Source of the DNA: Acidimicrobiaceae bacterium | Lineage (GTDB): Bacteria > Actinomycetota > Acidimicrobiia > Acidimicrobiales > Ilumatobacteraceae | Direction of reading: 5' to 3' | NCBI GenBank assembly: GCA_003455715.1 | Contig: DMQJ01000123.1 | Location: 1,355-7,423, forward strand | Length of the DNA: 6,069 nt | In this document: one piece after another, positions 1-6,069 of the stretch | Layout of the letters: each line of letters opens with the position of its first letter | How positions within the stretch are numbered: position 1 is the stretch's first letter | Notes under the pieces: model-generated | The model's input: the letters and a program-made list of their open reading frames with translations, nothing else | Databases searched by the model: none | Told to the model about the DNA's origin: nothing | Translations under genes and position numbers: made by a program

Positions 1-440
1 ATGTCCATCAACGCTTCCACCACGTCTTCATCGGCGGTGTGCACGGCGAGCACCTGACCGGACCAGCGGAATGGAATGCCCTGGCGGGTGAACGCCCGAG
101 CGAGCACCTCCCGATCCGACTCCGGCCATTCGTCGAGGTCGTACTCGGTGGCGGGCTCACCGTCAGTGATGTCGATGGGTTCGGCAGCCGGGTTGTCGCG
201 GGCCTCCCCGGCGGCGCCGTCGTAGACGATGCCAAGACGCGCTTCCACCGTGTTGACCACACCGTCAGCCGCTGCCTCGAACTCCTCTGGCACCAGCAGA
301 TCGGAACCATCCCACGCGTGCGGCACCTCTGCCTCGGCGAGCTCGGCGGCCAGCTCTGCCTGCTGATCGAACGACCACATCGACAAGTCGTACACCACCC
401 GAGTGGCATCGGGATCGTTCGGATTCCAGTGGTCGCTCAC
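1..440 (-). CDS. Unrecognised protein with two tandem copies of a short domain; C-terminus beyond window
   Basis: I do not recognise this family, and no catalytic motif, signal peptide or membrane segment is visible. The 146 residues in the window are acidic (rich in Asp and Glu). They contain a duplication: residues 17-55 align without gaps to residues 100-138, offset 83. Shared positions include Tyr17/100, Asp18/101, Leu19/102, Trp22/105, Leu30/113, Pro40/123, Trp43/126, Gly45/128, Leu48/131, Val50/133 and Glu55/138. Each copy looks like a helix followed by a Pro-x-x-Trp-x-Gly turn and a strand, loosely recalling small alpha/beta domains of the DUF2007 type; that comparison is a guess. The GTG start at 440 overlaps the stop of the upstream S9 peptidase in a GTGA tetranucleotide, suggesting translational coupling. 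A TAGGGT box 7 bases upstream could also give a leaderless transcript. The frame continues past position 1, so the true end is unseen. Confidence 0.8.
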   Translation of the reverse strand, partial: MSDHWNPNDPDATRVVYDLSMWSFDQQAELAAELAEAEVPHAWDGSDLLVPEEFEAAADGVVNTVEARLGIVYDGAAGEARDNPAAEPIDITDGEPATEYDLDEWPESDREVLARAFTRQGIPFRWSGQVLAVHTADEDVVEALMD

Positions 441-2281
441 CCGCCCGACCCTACCGGCAGGTGGCGCTCCAGGAAGGCGTGTGCTCGCAGATATTCGTCG
501 ACGCGGTGCTCACGACGCCTCACTCCGTGGCCCTCCCCCGGATAGACGTGCACCTCGACGGTGCCGCCGGCCGTGCGGACTCGTTCGGCGAACACCAGTG
601 TTCGGTCCACCGGCACGACGGCGTCGTCTGCTCCGTGCAGCAGCAAGATCGGCCGGGCAGTGAACCGCTGTGCGTGCAGAATGGGCGACCGCTCTCGGTA
701 GCGCTCCTCTGCTTCCGGAAGCGGGCCGACGAGTCGCTCGGTGTAGTGGCGCTCGAAGCGGTGGGTGCGAGCGGCCATGTCGAGAAGGTCGGTCACCGGC
801 GAGAGTGCCACCACTGCCGCCACCAACTCGGGAGCTGCGGCGAGCACACCGAGCGCGGTGAAACCTCCCGACGAACTGCCGAACACCACCGTGTGCTCAG
901 GACGCGACACTCCCTTGGTCGCCAGGCAGTCGAGCACGTCGACCACATCGGCCACGTCGAGTTCGCCCCAGCGTCCGTTCAGCGCCTGCTGGTATGCGCG
1001 ACCATGCCCCGACGACCCCCGGTGATCAGGCACGACCACGTTCCAGCCCTGTCGACACCAGAAGGCGACGCGCGGCAGGAAGCTCACCGGCCACTGGTCG
1101 GTGGGTCCACCGTGCAGGAGCACCATCAGTCGATGACTCTCATCGATTCCATCGCCGGTCGCCCGGTACAGCCGAGCGTGCACATGGCCGCCGAGCGTGG
1201 CGTCGGAACTGGCGACCTGCAGCAGTTCCGGCTCGACCAGCGCCTCCGCTGGCCATGCCTCACCATCGAGGTGGCGGGTTGCCGTCCGCTGCCAGGTCGT
1301 GGTGTCGTACTGCACCAGCTGCGGTGGCGTACGTGCGCCCGATCGAATCGCCACCAACCGGTGTCCGCGCCACGACAGGTGCTCGTGCACTCCACGGGCA
1401 ATCTCGCGCACGACAGGCACTGACACGTCGGCCACGCACAACCGCCCGAACCCGTCCTCGTTCCGCGCAAATGCCACCTGCTGGCCATTCGGAGCGACCG
1501 CCACCGTTCGCTGCCGTGGGCCCCACAACGGCGCCGCGTGCTCGAATCGATCACCGAGCAGCGGCGCCTCGTCGACCCACACCTGGGCCCAGCCGTCGTC
1601 GTCGCGAACGCTCACTGTCCTGCCTGCGGATGTGACGTGCACCTGCTGCACCGAGCCCGGCGGCCGCACCTCCTGCGTGGTTCCGTCGCGCCCGCGAACC
1701 ACCAGGCGCGACCTGTCCCACGGCATGTCTGGCGCGTCCCACGCCACCCATCCGACGGATCCGTCAGCGGCCACCCACGGGTCGGCGACGAAGTCGGCCG
1801 TGCCCGCATCAAGTCGCGTCGGAATCCCTCCTCGCAACGTCACGCGCCACACCTCGGCCTGGTCGACGACATACACCACTGCTCGGCCGTCGAGGGTGCA
1901 GACAGGCGCTGCCGCCATCCGGTCGGGGCCGTGGGCTGTCAGGCGGCGGGCGGGCGTTCCGCCGAGACGCTGATGCCAGAGGTTGCCATCCTCTGCCAGG
2001 TACACCACCCCGAGCGACGCCACGGTCCAGCACCACGTGCCATCTGCCGACCCGTATGGCGCGCGCAACATCGGGCGGTCGGCGAGCACCTGCCGAACGG
2101 TGACATCGGCGTCGTCGGCAGCGGCGTCAGCAGGGGCGAACGTCTCCACCTCCAGGTGCACCCGCTCGTCGACACCCACCACCACACCCACAAGTTCGCC
2201 GTTCGGCGACACCTGTGGATCGCCGAACCATTCCCGCGGCACGGCGCGCCACGCGTCACTCCTCAAGGCCTCCCGTGCCAT
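437..2281 (-). CDS. S9 family (prolyl oligopeptidase-type) serine peptidase
   Basis: This 614-residue protein has the two-domain plan of S9 peptidases, which cleave short peptides, often after proline or from acylated N-termini. Residues about 1-355 form a divergent repeat region consistent with a beta-propeller. Residues about 360-610 form an alpha/beta hydrolase. Visible hydrolase motifs are the oxyanion-region HGGP at 390-393, the nucleophile elbow GSSSGG at 468-473 (Ser470), Asp553 in HGADDAVVP, and His585 in GEGHG, so the catalytic triad is complete. No signal peptide is seen, so it is probably cytoplasmic. Length suits the acylaminoacyl-peptidase/DPP branch, but the exact substrate cannot be read from sequence. 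I chose ATG 2281 over the in-frame GTG 2290 because that GTG lies within a good -10 box; a TGA lies in frame just upstream of it. The downstream gene overlaps its stop by 4 bases. Confidence 0.92.
   Translation of the reverse strand: MAREALRSDAWRAVPREWFGDPQVSPNGELVGVVVGVDERVHLEVETFAPADAAADDADVTVRQVLADRPMLRAPYGSADGTWCWTVASLGVVYLAEDGNLWHQRLGGTPARRLTAHGPDRMAAAPVCTLDGRAVVYVVDQAEVWRVTLRGGIPTRLDAGTADFVADPWVAADGSVGWVAWDAPDMPWDRSRLVVRGRDGTTQEVRPPGSVQQVHVTSAGRTVSVRDDDGWAQVWVDEAPLLGDRFEHAAPLWGPRQRTVAVAPNGQQVAFARNEDGFGRLCVADVSVPVVREIARGVHEHLSWRGHRLVAIRSGARTPPQLVQYDTTTWQRTATRHLDGEAWPAEALVEPELLQVASSDATLGGHVHARLYRATGDGIDESHRLMVLLHGGPTDQWPVSFLPRVAFWCRQGWNVVVPDHRGSSGHGRAYQQALNGRWGELDVADVVDVLDCLATKGVSRPEHTVVFGSSSGGFTALGVLAAAPELVAAVVALSPVTDLLDMAARTHRFERHYTERLVGPLPEAEERYRERSPILHAQRFTARPILLLHGADDAVVPVDRTLVFAERVRTAGGTVEVHVYPGEGHGVRRREHRVDEYLRAHAFLERHLPVGSGG
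448..453 (-). promoter_or_regulatory. Candidate -10 box (TAGGGT) for a leaderless start at 440
   Basis: TAGGGT on the minus strand fits the actinobacterial TAnnnT pattern and ends 7 bases before the GTG at 440. This is the same distance seen at three other genes here. It lies inside the last codons of the S9 peptidase gene, so it would be an internal promoter in a probable two-gene unit. No good -35 box is visible at 17-18 bases. It is the weakest of the four cases, because the 4-base gene overlap already explains expression by coupling. Confidence 0.35.
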
Positions 2282-2288
2282 CTCCAGC

Positions 2289-2294
2289 ACGCTA
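2289..2294 (-). promoter_or_regulatory. Candidate -10 box (TAGCGT), leaderless start of the S9 peptidase
   Basis: TAGCGT on the minus strand is followed by the 7-base spacer GCTGGAG and then ATG at 2281. That spacing places transcription start at or next to the A of the ATG. The GGAG in the spacer directly abuts the ATG and is too close to act as a normal Shine-Dalgarno site. No clear -35 is present. The same hexamer and spacing recur at the dehydrogenase start (4608). Confidence 0.55.
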
Positions 2295-2338
2295 CGTGGT
2301 CACTGCATCACTCGCGTGTTCATTCCCTTGAAAATCGT

Positions 2339-2368
2339 TCGACACGGCCGCGCTCGCTCGGGCACACT
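2339..2368 (+). promoter_or_regulatory. Candidate promoter for the two-small-gene unit
   Basis: TCGACA at 2339-2344 matches five of six bases of TTGACA, and CACACT at 2363-2368 keeps the A and final T of TAnnnT, with an 18-base spacer. A start near 2375 would give a leader of about 30 bases carrying the strong Shine-Dalgarno site at 2391-2400. The -10 box is poor, so this is tentative. It is divergent from the S9 peptidase promoter, with 68 bases between the two -10 boxes. Confidence 0.3.
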
Positions 2369-2390
2369 CTCGACCGTTCGCTGACGACCG

Positions 2391-2400
2391 AAAGGAGGTG
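2391..2400 (+). promoter_or_regulatory. Shine-Dalgarno site complementary to the 16S tail over 10 bases
   Basis: AAAGGAGGTG is fully complementary to the conserved 3' tail of 16S rRNA (CACCTCCTTT). GGAGG ends 7 bases before the ATG at 2406, an ideal spacing. It is the main reason for calling the 27-codon frame that follows a gene. The long-frame genes in this window that lack such a site appear leaderless. Confidence 0.7.
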
Positions 2401-2405
2401 CCCCG

Positions 2406-2489
2406 ATGTTGATCTCACTGCCCACCACCACCCTGTTGCGTGGCGGCGCTGCCGTCGGGCTGCGCCCCTCCGGTCGCACTGCTGGCTGA
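2406..2489 (+). CDS. Small ORF, 27 residues; leader peptide or small protein
   Basis: This frame runs ATG to TGA and encodes 27 residues: a short hydrophobic start (MLISLP), three threonines, then an Arg/Gly-rich tail ending SGRTAG. I do not recognise it. It has no Cys, Trp or run of one amino acid that would suggest a classical amino-acid attenuator. Support comes from the full 10-base Shine-Dalgarno match at ideal distance and from its place between a candidate promoter and a second small gene that ends at a terminator. It could be a regulatory leader peptide for that second gene 108 bases downstream, or a functional microprotein. The translation signal is strong, but the evidence that the peptide itself matters is thin. 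Confidence 0.5.
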   Translation: MLISLPTTTLLRGGAAVGLRPSGRTAG

Positions 2490-2556
2490 ACACGGTCGGC
2501 CTGGCCCGTCCACGCACCCTCACTGCCCGGGCCCTCTGACGCGCTCGCGTCGATCC

Positions 2557-2583
2557 CCAACCAACCCAACCAACCCAACCAAC
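2557..2583 (+). repeat. Three perfect 9-base tandem repeats (CCAACCAAC)
   Basis: Three head-to-tail copies of CCAACCAAC occupy 2557-2565, 2566-2574 and 2575-2583, followed by CAA that merges into AAGGAG at 2585-2590. The plus strand of the tract has no G or T and should be unstructured in RNA. It lies in the leader of the 45-codon gene, ending one base before its Shine-Dalgarno site. It might keep that ribosome site open, bind a regulator, or serve as a C-rich Rho loading site. Confidence 0.9.
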
Positions 2584-2584
2584 C

Positions 2585-2590
2585 AAGGAG
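2585..2590 (+). promoter_or_regulatory. Shine-Dalgarno site of the 45-codon gene
   Basis: AAGGAG ends 7 bases before the ATG at 2598, directly after the CCAACCAAC repeat tract. It fixes the start of the small gene and is one of only two strong ribosome binding sites in the window; the other belongs to the neighbouring small gene. Confidence 0.7.
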
Positions 2591-2597
2591 TTCCCTC

Positions 2598-2735
2598 ATG
2601 TGGACCACCCATCACGTCGATCTCGTTCACCGCGTCGCCCACGACCGCCACCAGCGGCTGATGCGCTCCGCGACCCACCTCCGGCGCGAGCCGGTACGGG
2701 AACGTGAACGACATCGAACCCGACCGAGCCGGTAA
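2598..2735 (+). CDS. Small basic protein, 45 residues, Arg/His-rich
   Basis: ATG to TAA encodes 45 residues of unrecognised family. Twelve are Arg and seven are His, against five acidic residues, so the protein is strongly basic. Residues about 5-30 ([20 protein letters not shown] and onward) have hydrophobic residues spaced as in an amphipathic helix. Residues 31-45 form an Arg/Glu/Pro-rich tail that is probably disordered. No membrane segment or metal motif with Cys is present. Reasons to call it real are the AAGGAG at ideal distance, GC-rich third positions through most of the frame, and a strong terminator hairpin starting 13 bases after the stop. A nucleic-acid or ribosome contact would suit the composition, but that is inference. 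The last dozen codons have less biased third positions, so the tail may be less conserved. Confidence 0.6.
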   Translation: MWTTHHVDLVHRVAHDRHQRLMRSATHLRREPVRERERHRTRPSR

Positions 2736-2748
2736 CCCGGCTCACCGT

Positions 2749-2780
2749 GCGGGGGCTCGTCCAACAGGACGGGCCCCCGC
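2749..2780 (+). terminator. Strong hairpin terminator after the small-gene unit
   Basis: Bases 2749-2762 pair with 2767-2780 in a 14-base stem with one G-U wobble and a 4-base AACA loop. No T-run follows, as is common for actinobacterial hairpin terminators. It begins 13 bases after the stop of the 45-codon gene and ends 40 bases before the glpX -10 box. It therefore separates the small-gene unit from glpX. The hairpin lies within what would be the N-terminal extension of GlpX if the upstream ATG at 2704 were used, which argues against that start. Confidence 0.75.
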
Positions 2781-2819
2781 TGACGTTCGCGGCATACGGG
2801 CCACGCGACCGTTGCCGAC

Positions 2820-2825
2820 TACCGT
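2820..2825 (+). promoter_or_regulatory. Candidate -10 box (TACCGT), leaderless start of glpX
   Basis: TACCGT is followed by the 7-base spacer GGACCCT and the GTG at 2833, so transcription would begin at or next to the start codon. No Shine-Dalgarno sequence precedes the GTG and no recognisable -35 lies at 17-18 bases. Position and sequence match the boxes before the S9 peptidase and the dehydrogenase. Confidence 0.55.
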
Positions 2826-2832
2826 GGACCCT

Positions 2833-3825
2833 GTGAATGCGAACAGCCAGCGTCCCGACCGCAACCTCGCCCTCGAACTCGTGCGTGTCACCGAGTCGGC
2901 TGCTTTGGCAGCCTCGCGCTGGGTCGGACGAGGCGACAAGAACGGTGCCGACGCCGCAGCCGTCGACGCCATGCGCACCGTCCTCGCCACCGTGCCGATG
3001 GACGGGGTGGTGGTCATCGGCGAGGGCGAAAAGGACGAAGCCCCCATGCTCTACAACGGCGAGGCCGTCGGCGATGGCACAGCGCCGCTCACCGATGTTG
3101 CGGTCGATCCCATCGACGGCACCACCCTCACCGCCAAGGGCCGTGCCAACGCAATCGCCGTCATCGCAGTGAGCGAGCGCGGCACCATGTTCAACCCCGG
3201 TCCGTGCGTGTACATGCACAAGATCGCCGTCGGCCCCGACGCGGTCGGCAGCATCGACATCACCGCCACGGCCTCACAGAACCTTCGCTGGGTGGCCAAG
3301 GCCAAGGGCGAGAACGTACGCGACCTCACGGTGGTCATCCTCGATCGCGACCGCCACACCGACCTCATCGCCGAGGTGCGTTCCACCGGCGCCCGGGTGA
3401 AGCTCATCACCGACGGCGACATCTTCGGCGCCATCGCCACCTGCTGGCCCGACGCAGGCGTCGATGTGCTCATCGGTGTCGGTGGCACGCCCGAGGGTGT
3501 CACGGCCGCGGCAGCATTGAAGTGCATGGGTGGCGAGATCCAGGGCCGACTTGCGCCGCGCGACGCCGCCGAGCGTGATGCAGCGCTCGCCCTCGGCTAC
3601 GACCTCGACCGCGTGCTCACCACCGACGACCTCGTGCAGGGCAACAATGCCTTCTTCGCTGCCACCGGGGTGACCGACGGCGATCTGTTGCGCGGTGTGC
3701 GTTACGACGGCGCCCGCGCCCGCACCCAGAGCCTGGTAATGCGATCGAAGAGCGGCACCGTGCGCATGATCGACGCTTGGCATCGCATCGACAAACTCTC
3801 GTCGTTCGCGGCGGTCGATTACTGA
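2833..3825 (+). CDS. glpX: Class II fructose-1,6-bisphosphatase GlpX
   Basis: This cytoplasmic enzyme removes the 1-phosphate from fructose 1,6-bisphosphate to give fructose 6-phosphate, the committed step of gluconeogenesis. It depends on divalent metal. The protein has 330 residues, normal for the family. Residues matching the E. coli GlpX active site are present: Lys36 and Asp40 in GRGDKNGAD, Glu64 in [10 protein letters not shown], Asp92 and Thr97 in VDPIDGTTL, and Glu221 in GGTPEGV. The motif reads DPIDGT where the E. coli protein has DPIEGT, as I recall from actinobacterial homologues. GTG 2833 is preferred over the in-frame ATG 2704: that start would overlap the 45-codon gene, read through the terminator hairpin and add 43 low-complexity residues. 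The first aligned family residues begin shortly after 2833. The gene converges on the dehydrogenase with 12 bases between the two stop codons. Confidence 0.96.
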   Translation: MNANSQRPDRNLALELVRVTESAALAASRWVGRGDKNGADAAAVDAMRTVLATVPMDGVVVIGEGEKDEAPMLYNGEAVGDGTAPLTDVAVDPIDGTTLTAKGRANAIAVIAVSERGTMFNPGPCVYMHKIAVGPDAVGSIDITATASQNLRWVAKAKGENVRDLTVVILDRDRHTDLIAEVRSTGARVKLITDGDIFGAIATCWPDAGVDVLIGVGGTPEGVTAAAALKCMGGEIQGRLAPRDAAERDAALALGYDLDRVLTTDDLVQGNNAFFAATGVTDGDLLRGVRYDGARARTQSLVMRSKSGTVRMIDAWHRIDKLSSFAAVDY

Positions 3826-3841
3826 CGCTCCGCACCGTCAG
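3822..3841. terminator. Weak inverted repeat spanning both convergent stop codons
   Basis: CTGACG at 3822-3827 pairs with CGTCAG at 3836-3841 around an 8-base loop. The TGA of glpX (3823-3825) lies in one arm and the TGA of the dehydrogenase (3838-3840, minus) in the other. A 6-base stem without a T-run is a weak terminator at best, but it is symmetric and the only hairpin candidate between these convergent genes. Confidence 0.25.
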
Positions 3842-4608
3842 GTTCGCTGCACCAACCCGCTGAGACGGCGGGCCAGGCCGCGGGGCGTCACCCCGACCGC
3901 GGTGCTCATCGCCTTGTAGAGCACACCGGGCACGCTCAGGGCCTTGCCCCGGGCCACGTCGCGCAGGCCGCACGCGGCCACCTGATCGGCGTCCATCCAG
4001 GCGAATTCGGGATAGCTGTCCTGGTAGCCGCTGCTGTTGCTGACACTGATGAACTCGGTGCGAGTGAGGCCCGGACACAGGGTGGTGACATGCACGCCGG
4101 TGCCCCGGGCCTCCTCATGGAGGCTTTCTCCGAGGCTGGTGACGTATGCCTTGGTGGCCGCGTACACGGCCAGCCCGGGTGCCGGCTGGAAGCTCACCAC
4201 ACTGCTCACGTTCAGCAGGTAACCCCGCCCCACCGGCGCCATTGCAGCCAGCGCTGCGTGCGACAAGCGGGTGAGCGCACGCACGTTGAGCGCCACCTCC
4301 CGATCAAGGCGGCCTGGGTCGAGCTCGTAGAACTTCCCCGATGTGCCGAACCCGGCGTTGTTCACCACCAAGTCGACGCCGTCGGCAACTCGTGCCGCAA
4401 CAGCATCCACACCGGCGTCGGTTTCGAGGTCGGCGACCAGTGGCGACACCGACGGATAGCTCTCGGCGAGCAGTTGAAGGCGATCGCCCCGGCGCGCCAC
4501 TGCAACCGTGGGTACACCGGCATTGGCCAACTGCTGCACCATTGCCTGGCCGATACCACTGGACGCGCCAGTGACGAGAGCAGATCGAAACGGAAGTGAG
4601 GCGGGCAT
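3838..4608 (-). CDS. Short-chain dehydrogenase/reductase (SDR, DltE-like)
   Basis: This is a classical SDR of 256 residues, an NAD(P)(H)-dependent oxidoreductase whose substrate cannot be told from sequence. The Rossmann motif TGASSGIG is at 13-20, NNAG at 83-86, the structural Asn at 108, catalytic Ser136, and Tyr149-x-x-x-Lys153 in YAATK; CPGLTRTEF follows at 178-186. The C-terminal stretch of basic and hydrophobic residues (VLYKAMSTAVGVTPRG onward) is typical of the DltE-like group (COG0300). Arg39-Arg40 after the second strand favours NADPH over NADH, by analogy. I chose ATG 4608 over the in-frame GTG 4617 because that GTG falls inside a TAGCGT -10 box. The gene sits 24 bases downstream of atpC on the same strand, so read-through from the atp operon is possible. 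A link with ATP synthase function is not implied. Confidence 0.93.
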   Translation of the reverse strand: MPASLPFRSALVTGASSGIGQAMVQQLANAGVPTVAVARRGDRLQLLAESYPSVSPLVADLETDAGVDAVAARVADGVDLVVNNAGFGTSGKFYELDPGRLDREVALNVRALTRLSHAALAAMAPVGRGYLLNVSSVVSFQPAPGLAVYAATKAYVTSLGESLHEEARGTGVHVTTLCPGLTRTEFISVSNSSGYQDSYPEFAWMDADQVAACGLRDVARGKALSVPGVLYKAMSTAVGVTPRGLARRLSGLVQRT

Positions 4609-4615
4609 GGCGCCC

Positions 4616-4621
4616 ACGCTA
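4616..4621 (-). promoter_or_regulatory. Candidate -10 box (TAGCGT), leaderless start of the dehydrogenase
   Basis: TAGCGT on the minus strand, spacer GGGCGCC (7 bases), then ATG at 4608. It lies wholly in the 24-base gap after the atpC stop, so its core cannot be explained by coding constraint. No Shine-Dalgarno site precedes the ATG. The -35 region would lie within the end of atpC and is not recognisable. Confidence 0.55.
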
Positions 4622-4632
4622 TTGCCAACCGG

Positions 4633-5055
4633 TCAGTGTGCGCCCTGTGAGGTGCCCACAATGCCGCCGGATGCAGCCAGTCGAGCATGCGCTCGTGCCA
4701 GCGCGCTGACGGCTTCGGCGTCGTGCTCGCGACGGAGCGACTCCTCGGCGGCGTCCTTCGCGCGCTGGGCGCGACCACGATCGATCTGGTTGCCCAGTTC
4801 GGCGAGGTCGCTGAGAATGCTCACCGTGTTGCCCGCCACCTGCACGAAGCCACCGTGCACCGCCACGTCGAGCACGGTGCCATCGGCCAACGTGACGCGA
4901 GTGTGGTTCTCGGTGAGTGCGGCCAGGAACGGGGCATGGCCGGGCAGGAAGGCGATCTCGCCACCACCGAGGGTGCGAGTGATCACCTGCGTGGCTTCGC
5001 CGGAGAAGAGCACCTTCTCCGGCGACACCAACTGAACCTGCATCGTTGCCGCCAT
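4633..5055 (-). CDS. atpC: ATP synthase F1 epsilon subunit
   Basis: Epsilon belongs to the central stalk of F1Fo ATP synthase; it links gamma to the c-ring and can inhibit ATP hydrolysis through its C-terminal helices. The 140-residue length is normal. Residues about 4-88 form the N-terminal beta-sandwich, with the family motifs LPGHAPFLAAL at 37-47 and HGGFVQV at 67-73. Residues about 90-128 form the Ala/Arg-rich helical hairpin, which is present in full; some mycobacterial epsilon subunits have a shortened one. A short tail follows (SGGIVGTSQGAH). ATG 5055 begins two bases after the atpD stop, the usual tight coupling of the atp operon. An in-frame ATG at 5043 would give MQVQLVSPEK and is a possible alternative start. 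No convincing Shine-Dalgarno site or -10 box precedes it, consistent with coupling to atpD. Confidence 0.95.
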   Translation of the reverse strand: MAATMQVQLVSPEKVLFSGEATQVITRTLGGGEIAFLPGHAPFLAALTENHTRVTLADGTVLDVAVHGGFVQVAGNTVSILSDLAELGNQIDRGRAQRAKDAAEESLRREHDAEAVSALARAHARLAASGGIVGTSQGAH

Positions 5056-5057
5056 GA

Positions 5058-6069
<1,012 letters not shown>

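Noticed and set aside
8..409. Minus-strand 133-codon frame inside the first gene
   Set aside because: It is out of frame with the GTG-started gene overlapping the S9 stop. Its composition is Ser/Arg/Pro-rich, while the chosen frame shows a clear internal domain duplication.
39..1973. Long plus-strand open frames opposite the duplicated-domain gene and the S9 peptidase
   Set aside because: They are antisense shadows of GC-rich coding sequence. The minus frames carry complete family motifs, whereas the plus frames show no recognisable domain and have Arg/Ser/Pro/His-rich low-complexity composition.
2328..2333. TTGAAA as a -35 box for the small-gene unit
   Set aside because: There is no TAnnnT-like box 16-19 bases downstream; the nearest candidate at 2363 is 29 bases away. 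TCGACA at 2339 is better placed.
2503..2533. GGCCCG/CGGGCC hairpin between the two small genes
   Set aside because: It has only six pairs and a 19-base loop in very GC-rich DNA, which is expected by chance. It was not called an attenuator.
2300..2608. Minus-strand frame with GWLGWLGWLG-like repeats
   Set aside because: The repeats are just the reverse reading of CCAACCAAC. The frame has no Shine-Dalgarno site and opposes the small-gene unit that has clear signals.
2440..2661. Plus-strand 73-codon frame containing TNPTNPTN
   Set aside because: It starts at a GTG without a ribosome site, overlaps both better-supported small genes in another frame, and its repeat is only the 9-base tandem read in frame.

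Overview
The window looks like chromosomal core DNA from a high-GC actinobacterium. A member of the class Acidimicrobiia is my best guess. This is inferred from GC-rich third codon positions, an actinobacterial-style class II fructose-bisphosphatase (GlpX), promoters with TAnnnT -10 boxes and weak -35 boxes, and starts that look leaderless. No mobile element, CRISPR array, tRNA or rRNA is visible.

Layout from left to right. Positions 1-440 (minus) hold the start of an unrecognised protein with two copies of a short domain, cut by the window edge. It overlaps by 4 bases the end of an S9 serine peptidase (437-2281, minus). A 551-base stretch without a large gene follows (2282-2832). It is not empty: it holds what looks like a compact plus-strand unit of two small genes (27 and 45 codons) with a candidate promoter, two good Shine-Dalgarno sites, a 9-base tandem repeat and a strong terminator hairpin. 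Next is glpX (2833-3825, plus), which converges with only 12 bases to spare on a short-chain dehydrogenase (3838-4608, minus). Upstream of the dehydrogenase on the minus strand are atpC (4633-5055) and the 3' part of atpD (5058-6069, running off the right edge), the last two genes of an F1Fo ATP synthase operon.

How the genes relate. AtpD and AtpC are parts of the same F1 rotary catalyst. GlpX provides the fructose-1,6-bisphosphatase step of gluconeogenesis. The S9 peptidase and the duplicated-domain protein are arranged as a coupled pair. The dehydrogenase lies just behind the atp genes but seems to have its own promoter.

The most striking signal is regulatory. Four separate genes (440 minus, 2281 minus, 2833 plus, 4608 minus) each have a TA[G/C][G/C]GT hexamer ending exactly 7 bases before the chosen start codon and no clear Shine-Dalgarno site. 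This is the layout expected for leaderless transcripts. The two small genes show the opposite design, with strong Shine-Dalgarno sites, one matching the 16S tail over 10 bases. The small-gene unit is the least described part of the window.
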